From Bacteroidota bacterium (GTDB lineage: Bacteria > Bacteroidota > Bacteroidia > Flavobacteriales_D > Crocinitomicaceae): a stretch of 64,000 nucleotides of DNA. The stretch lies in the NCBI GenBank assembly GCA_016192075.1, contig JACPUU010000016.1, positions 62,001-126,000 on the forward strand, given 5' to 3'. The notes under the pieces were generated by a model, which did no database searches, was not told the origin of the DNA, and worked only from the letters and a program-made list of their open reading frames with translations. A program made the translations under genes and the position numbers. This document shows positions 60,258 to 64,000 of the stretch, piece by piece; position 1 is the first letter of the stretch; each line of letters starts with the position of its first letter.

Positions 60258-61916
60258 TTAAGAAAAATTTAACAAATTGGCTGCATTTTCTCTGGCTGCA
60301 TCTGTTACTTTTTCACCGCTGATCATTTTAGCCAGTTCATTAATGCGCTCTTTTTTGGTTAATTTCTGAACGCGTGTTACGGTTTTGTCTGTCACAATTT
60401 CTTTGGCAACATGTAAATGTACTGCACCTTTTGCAGCTACCTGCGGTAAATGCGTAATAACAATAACCTGGATATTTTTTCCCATGCGCACAAATTCAGC
60501 TGCCATTTTAGAGGCAACTTCGCCGGATACGCCGGTATCAATTTCATCAAAGATCAGTGACGGTAGACTTTTTGTTTCAGAAAGGGTTGACAAAATTGCC
60601 AGCATAAGGCGTGATAATTCACCGCCCGAGGCAATTTTTTTAAGCGGCAAAAACTGGCCCCCGCGATTTGTTTTAAATAAAAAATCAATGGTGTCAAGCC
60701 CGTGCGGACCAATTTCTTTCTGATCTTTCAATTCAATGTGAAGTTCAGCATCAGGCATTGACAGGTTAATCAGCAGCGACCGGATTGTTTTTTCAAGTGC
60801 CGCCGCTTCTATTTTTCGTCTGGCTGAAATTGCAGCGGCTTCTTTTTTAAGCTGACCGTCGAGTTTTGATAGTTCTTTTTCGGTTTGTACAACGGCGTTT
60901 TCAACCGATTCTATTTCGGTGAGTTCGTGTTCCAGTTTCTGCCTGATCTCAATTAATGATTCAGGGGTTTGTACATTGTGTTTGTAAGAAAGCGCGTTGA
61001 AAAGATCTATTTTGTCTTTGATTACCTGCGTTTCTTCTAAAGAGAAATCAAGCGTTTCTGACTGATTTCGGATTTCGGTATCAATGTCAGCAAATTCAAT
61101 ACGGACACTTTTTACGCGATTGTGCAGGTCAGTGAATGTACTGTCAAGCTGTTTCAATTCGTCCAGCAAATGAACCAGGTTTTGCAGCAGGCTGTTCGGA
61201 CTTTTTTCTTCGTGATCAAGTATGGAGAGAACCGCCTGCAGCGTTTGCGAAATTTTCTCAGCATTCTGAATGCGGCTGAATTGTTCCTGAATTTTTGGAA
61301 GATCTGTTTTTTCAAGATTTGCCTCAATCAGTTCATTGAGCAGAAATGTTTTATAGTCACGCTCTTTCCGGTTTTTCGCTTCTGTTTCTTTCAAAATTTC
61401 AAGCTGATTCAAAAGCTCCCGGTAGGATTTGTATTTTTTTCGGTAGGCAGTAATTTCATTTTGCATTCCGGCATAATAATCCAGTACATCAAACTGAAAA
61501 CCGGTATCAAAAAGTGAAAGTGTTTCATGCTGGGAGTGAACTGAAATAAGTTTTTCGCCCAGTTCTTTCAATGTTTGAAGCTGAACCGGTGAGTCGTTGA
61601 TAAAGCAGCGTGATTTGCCGCTGCTTGTAAATTCACGGCGAATAATACAGTGTGTATCGTAATCGAGTTCATGCGCATGAAAAAACGGTTCCAGTTTTAG
61701 CCTGGAAAGATCAAACGTCGCTTCAAGGTAACATTTGTTTTCGGCCTGTTTTAATATGCCGGAATCAGACCGTTCACCTAAAAGTAAGTTGAGTGCTTTT
61801 AACAAAATGGATTTACCCGCGCCTGTTTCACCGGTAATAACAGTGAATCCTTTCTCCAATGTCAGGTCGACATTTTCAATCAGCGCATAATTAGAAACCT
61901 CCAGCCGGCATAACAT
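60258..61916 (-). CDS. recN: DNA repair protein RecN
   Basis: 552 residues, full length. An SMC-like ATPase head split by coiled coils: Walker A VITGETGAGKSILLKALNLLLGERSD (about 27-50), CFINDSPVQLQTLKELGEKLISVHSQHETLSLF, long coiled coils (about 150-370), then the signature FLPLKKIASGGELSRLMLAILSTLS and Walker B LIFDEIDTGVSGEVASKMA, with IQVIVITHLPQVAAKGAVHL at the end. RecN acts early in double-strand break repair, bringing DNA ends together. It starts four bases before the end of the DUF4835 gene's stop, so it is co-transcribed with it and coaBC. No LexA box was recognised upstream. Confidence 0.97.
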   Translation of the reverse strand: MLCRLEVSNYALIENVDLTLEKGFTVITGETGAGKSILLKALNLLLGERSDSGILKQAENKCYLEATFDLSRLKLEPFFHAHELDYDTHCIIRREFTSSGKSRCFINDSPVQLQTLKELGEKLISVHSQHETLSLFDTGFQFDVLDYYAGMQNEITAYRKKYKSYRELLNQLEILKETEAKNRKERDYKTFLLNELIEANLEKTDLPKIQEQFSRIQNAEKISQTLQAVLSILDHEEKSPNSLLQNLVHLLDELKQLDSTFTDLHNRVKSVRIEFADIDTEIRNQSETLDFSLEETQVIKDKIDLFNALSYKHNVQTPESLIEIRQKLEHELTEIESVENAVVQTEKELSKLDGQLKKEAAAISARRKIEAAALEKTIRSLLINLSMPDAELHIELKDQKEIGPHGLDTIDFLFKTNRGGQFLPLKKIASGGELSRLMLAILSTLSETKSLPSLIFDEIDTGVSGEVASKMAAEFVRMGKNIQVIVITHLPQVAAKGAVHLHVAKEIVTDKTVTRVQKLTKKERINELAKMISGEKVTDAARENAANLLNFS

Positions 61917-61920
61917 GCCA

Positions 61921-62826
61921 CTAATTTAGTATTTCCTGATATTTTGACGAGTTGGTTGGGTCTAATTTTTTGAGAACACTTACCACGGCGTTTTTCTCCG
62001 TTATCTCAGCCTGCGAGAACAGGTTGATAAGTTCAGTGCTTTTGCTGGTGAGAAATATTTGCAGGTTTAATGACCCCGGACGGGCCCGCTGAACTTTATC
62101 AAGCAGCTGCAGACTTTCGAGTACCGCTTTTCTGCCTGCCGGCATGTCATCATACATAATATCAAACCCCAGGCGGTGATAGTTATAGTAAGCAATGCGT
62201 ATTGGTTCAAAAACTGACTGCAGGGCATTGTCGACCATCCAGTAACGGTTGTTCTTTTTTCCGGCAGAAGCTGCCCAGCCCGGATCGCCTGAGTTTTTGG
62301 CATTACCGGCAATAATTTGTGCTTTGTTGAAATATTTGGTACCGCCTTTCAGTTCAAAACTATCGTAGTCATAACCAATAACCATGTAGGCGTAGAATGC
62401 CAGAATAGAAGTCAGGTTGTCACGATACTGATCAATCGAAAAAAGCAGGGCAGAGTTGCGCAGGTAATTAAAGGTTACGTCGTTGTCTTCAAAGTTAAAA
62501 AGTACCGTGTTGTAACCCGTATTGTAAACCGGGCGGGATGACTGAACCTGCATTTTACCATTAAAGGTAGTGCTTGAAGGCATTTCACTGATGGTGATCA
62601 GAATGTTGCAGTTAATCCGTTCTTCAATTTCAAATACGTCCGTGGTCCAACGGGTATTATTCATAAAGTCGTAGATAGAACCTTCCAGCTCGGTCATAAT
62701 TTCTTTTTCAACGGGACCAACTTGCAATCCCGGTGCGGCAATAATGCTCACCTGGCAATTAAGTTCCTGTGCGCTTGAAAAAGCGGCAGAAAGAAAAATC
62801 AGAATAAGTGCAAAGTAACTTTTCAT
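61921..62826 (-). CDS. DUF4835 / PorD-type T9SS-associated protein
   Basis: 301 residues with signal peptide KSYFALILIFLSAAFSSAQ. The mature part begins ELNCQVSIIAAPGLQVGPVEKEIMTELEGSIYDFMNNTRWT and continues with FNFEDNDVTFNYLRNSALLFSIDQYRDNLTSILAFYAYMVIGYDYDSFE and GGTKYFNKAQIIAGNAKNSGDPGWA, the DUF4835 core, which some annotations name type IX secretion protein PorD. It is periplasmic or outer-membrane associated; the precise role is not established as far as I know. The gene order coaBC, DUF4835, recN is conserved in Bacteroidota. Its ATG overlaps the coaBC stop by one base (TAATG), and recN starts after a four-base gap. Confidence 0.88.
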   Translation of the reverse strand: MKSYFALILIFLSAAFSSAQELNCQVSIIAAPGLQVGPVEKEIMTELEGSIYDFMNNTRWTTDVFEIEERINCNILITISEMPSSTTFNGKMQVQSSRPVYNTGYNTVLFNFEDNDVTFNYLRNSALLFSIDQYRDNLTSILAFYAYMVIGYDYDSFELKGGTKYFNKAQIIAGNAKNSGDPGWAASAGKKNNRYWMVDNALQSVFEPIRIAYYNYHRLGFDIMYDDMPAGRKAVLESLQLLDKVQRARPGSLNLQIFLTSKSTELINLFSQAEITEKNAVVSVLKKLDPTNSSKYQEILN

Positions 62827-64000
62827 TACAAATCGTGTTCAATTTCGTCCAACAGCCTGTTCATCAAAACCGTCTTTTCGTTTAACTCAAAAGTAGCGGT
62901 TTTATTATTGGGTTTAATAAAAGTCACCTTATTGGTATCGTGTCCAAAACCGGCACCGGCGTCTTTCAGGGAGTTTAGAACCAGCAAATCAAGTTTTTTT
63001 GCCACCAGTTTTTTGGTTCCGTTTTCAAGTTCATTTTCCGTTTCAAGTGCAAAGCCCACCAGGTATTGGTCTTTTTTCTTGTTAAGTCCGGCCCATTTAA
63101 GAATATCGGGGTTTTTAACAAGGTTCAGGGTTAGGCGGTCATCTGTTTTTTTAATTTTTTCACCGGCCGCAAATTCCGGTTTATAATCAGCCACTGCTGC
63201 GGAGTATATTCCAACAGTACAATCAAACCAGTTTTGTTCAACCGTTTTCATCATTTCATCAGCACTGGTTACCGCAATTACTTTTACGCGGGGATTTTTA
63301 ACCCGTTGCTGTGTGGGCCCGGTTATCAGCAATACTTCTGCACCGCGGTTGGCACAGGCATCGGCCAGTATAACACCGGTTTTACCGCTGGAGTGATTTC
63401 CGATAAACCGCACCGGATCAATGGCCTCATAGGTGGGGCCGCCAGTGATGAGAATTTTTTTTCCCCGTAATTTAGAAGCAGGGTTAAACCAGGCGTCAAT
63501 CTGATCTGCAATTTCTTCGGGTTCCTGCATGCGGCCTTTTCCGTCAAGACCACTGGCCAGTTCTCCGCTGGTTGGGTCAATGACACGAATGGTTTGTGCG
63601 GTGAGTTTTGTAAGATTTTCCTGCGTTGAGGGGTGTTTGTACATGTCCAGGTCCATGGCGGGTGCAATCCACACCGGGCATTTGGCGCTGAGGTAGGTTG
63701 CCATCAACAGATTATCGCATTGTCCGGTAACCATTTTTGAAAGCGTATTGGCAGATACCGGGGCAATGATAAAAAGATCTGCCCACAGACCCAGTTCAAC
63801 GTGACTTTCCCATTCACCTGCCTGGCCGTTTGTTTCTGGCTTTACAAAATCAACAGCAACCGGATTTTTACTCAGGGTTGAAAGCGTTAGCGGTGTAATA
63901 AATTCACGTGATGCCGGCGTCATAACAACGCGCACGTCAGCTCCAAGGCGAATCAACTCACGAACAAGGAATGCAGATTTATAAGCAGCAATGCTGCCCG
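62826..64000 (-). CDS. coaBC: CoaBC, phosphopantothenoylcysteine decarboxylase/synthetase (N-terminus cut by window)
   Basis: The gene runs off the right edge of the window; about 391 residues are present, lacking only the first ten or so. The visible start GSIAAYKSAFLVRELIRLGADVRVVMTPASREFITPLTLSTLS belongs to the flavin-binding CoaC decarboxylase domain, which includes the catalytic-loop MDLDMYKHPSTQENLTKL and PAMDLDM. The CoaB synthetase domain follows from about residue 190 of the visible part (KILITGGPTYEAIDPVRFIGNHSSGKTG, KKKDQYLVGFALETEN). The enzyme makes 4-phosphopantetheine for coenzyme A. The remaining N-terminus, with the MLKGKKIL-type start, should lie just beyond 64000. Confidence 0.95.
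   Translation of the reverse strand, partial: GSIAAYKSAFLVRELIRLGADVRVVMTPASREFITPLTLSTLSKNPVAVDFVKPETNGQAGEWESHVELGLWADLFIIAPVSANTLSKMVTGQCDNLLMATYLSAKCPVWIAPAMDLDMYKHPSTQENLTKLTAQTIRVIDPTSGELASGLDGKGRMQEPEEIADQIDAWFNPASKLRGKKILITGGPTYEAIDPVRFIGNHSSGKTGVILADACANRGAEVLLITGPTQQRVKNPRVKVIAVTSADEMMKTVEQNWFDCTVGIYSAAVADYKPEFAAGEKIKKTDDRLTLNLVKNPDILKWAGLNKKKDQYLVGFALETENELENGTKKLVAKKLDLLVLNSLKDAGAGFGHDTNKVTFIKPNNKTATFELNEKTVLMNRLLDEIEHDL

Overview
The window is chromosomal DNA of a Bacteroidota bacterium, most likely order Flavobacteriales. Three things support this: a complete type IX secretion (T9SS)/gliding core (porP/sprF-like, gldK, gldL, gldM, gldN); many secreted proteins ending in a T9SS type A sorting domain; and Bacteroidota-type promoters (TTTG-N19-TAnnTTTG), some so close to the ATG that transcripts may be leaderless. 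Genus and family cannot be fixed from the sequence alone. No rRNA, tRNA, CRISPR array, prophage or intact insertion sequence was recognised.

Layout. 1-2229: end of a surface-polysaccharide locus (glycosyltransferase, DegT/DnrJ aminotransferase, initiating sugar-phosphate transferase). 2437-5586: large T9SS cargo with a SprB-type repeat. 5663-6846: SigZ-like ECF sigma factor, a three-copy repeat array, and a 61-residue protein with 18 cysteines. 6895-14602, minus strand: small secreted protein, groEL, groES, secG, TPR-like protein, lptE, sigma-54 activator, miaB. 14866-25036: topA, a degenerate arginase-like gene, porP, gldK, gldL, gldM, gldN. 25163-26878: a second gldM after a terminator. 26959-34425: ABC-F ATPase, acyltransferase, lnt, grpE, dnaJ, universal stress protein. 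34853-35416: decayed REP-associated transposase and a short tandem repeat. 35429-44306: comM/yifB, RCC1-repeat protein, gmhA, endonuclease/phosphatase-fold protein, SPFH protein, DUF5684-type protein and small secreted proteins. 44389-47774: two-component system divergent from a Met/His-rich T9SS cargo. 47895-58560: three more cargo proteins, fabD, a PAS protein, an epimerase-like protein, small DUF proteins. 58951-64000: DUF4476 protein, recN, a DUF4835 (PorD-type) gene and coaBC, which runs off the window.

How the genes work together. GldK/L/M/N and PorP form the trans-envelope T9SS motor and outer-membrane ring, and the DUF4835 gene is probably another T9SS factor. Six cargo genes with C-terminal sorting domains lie in the same window. 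Lnt matures lipoproteins such as GldK and LptE. GroES/GroEL and GrpE/DnaJ are the folding machinery.

The observations I consider most worth following are: the sigma factor/Cys-rich protein pair with a shared upstream motif; the tandem gldM paralogue; the arginase-like protein that has lost metal ligands next to the T9SS operon; a DnaJ retaining only zinc centre II; and a two-component system facing a Met/His-rich secreted protein across a phased TTTAACC repeat.
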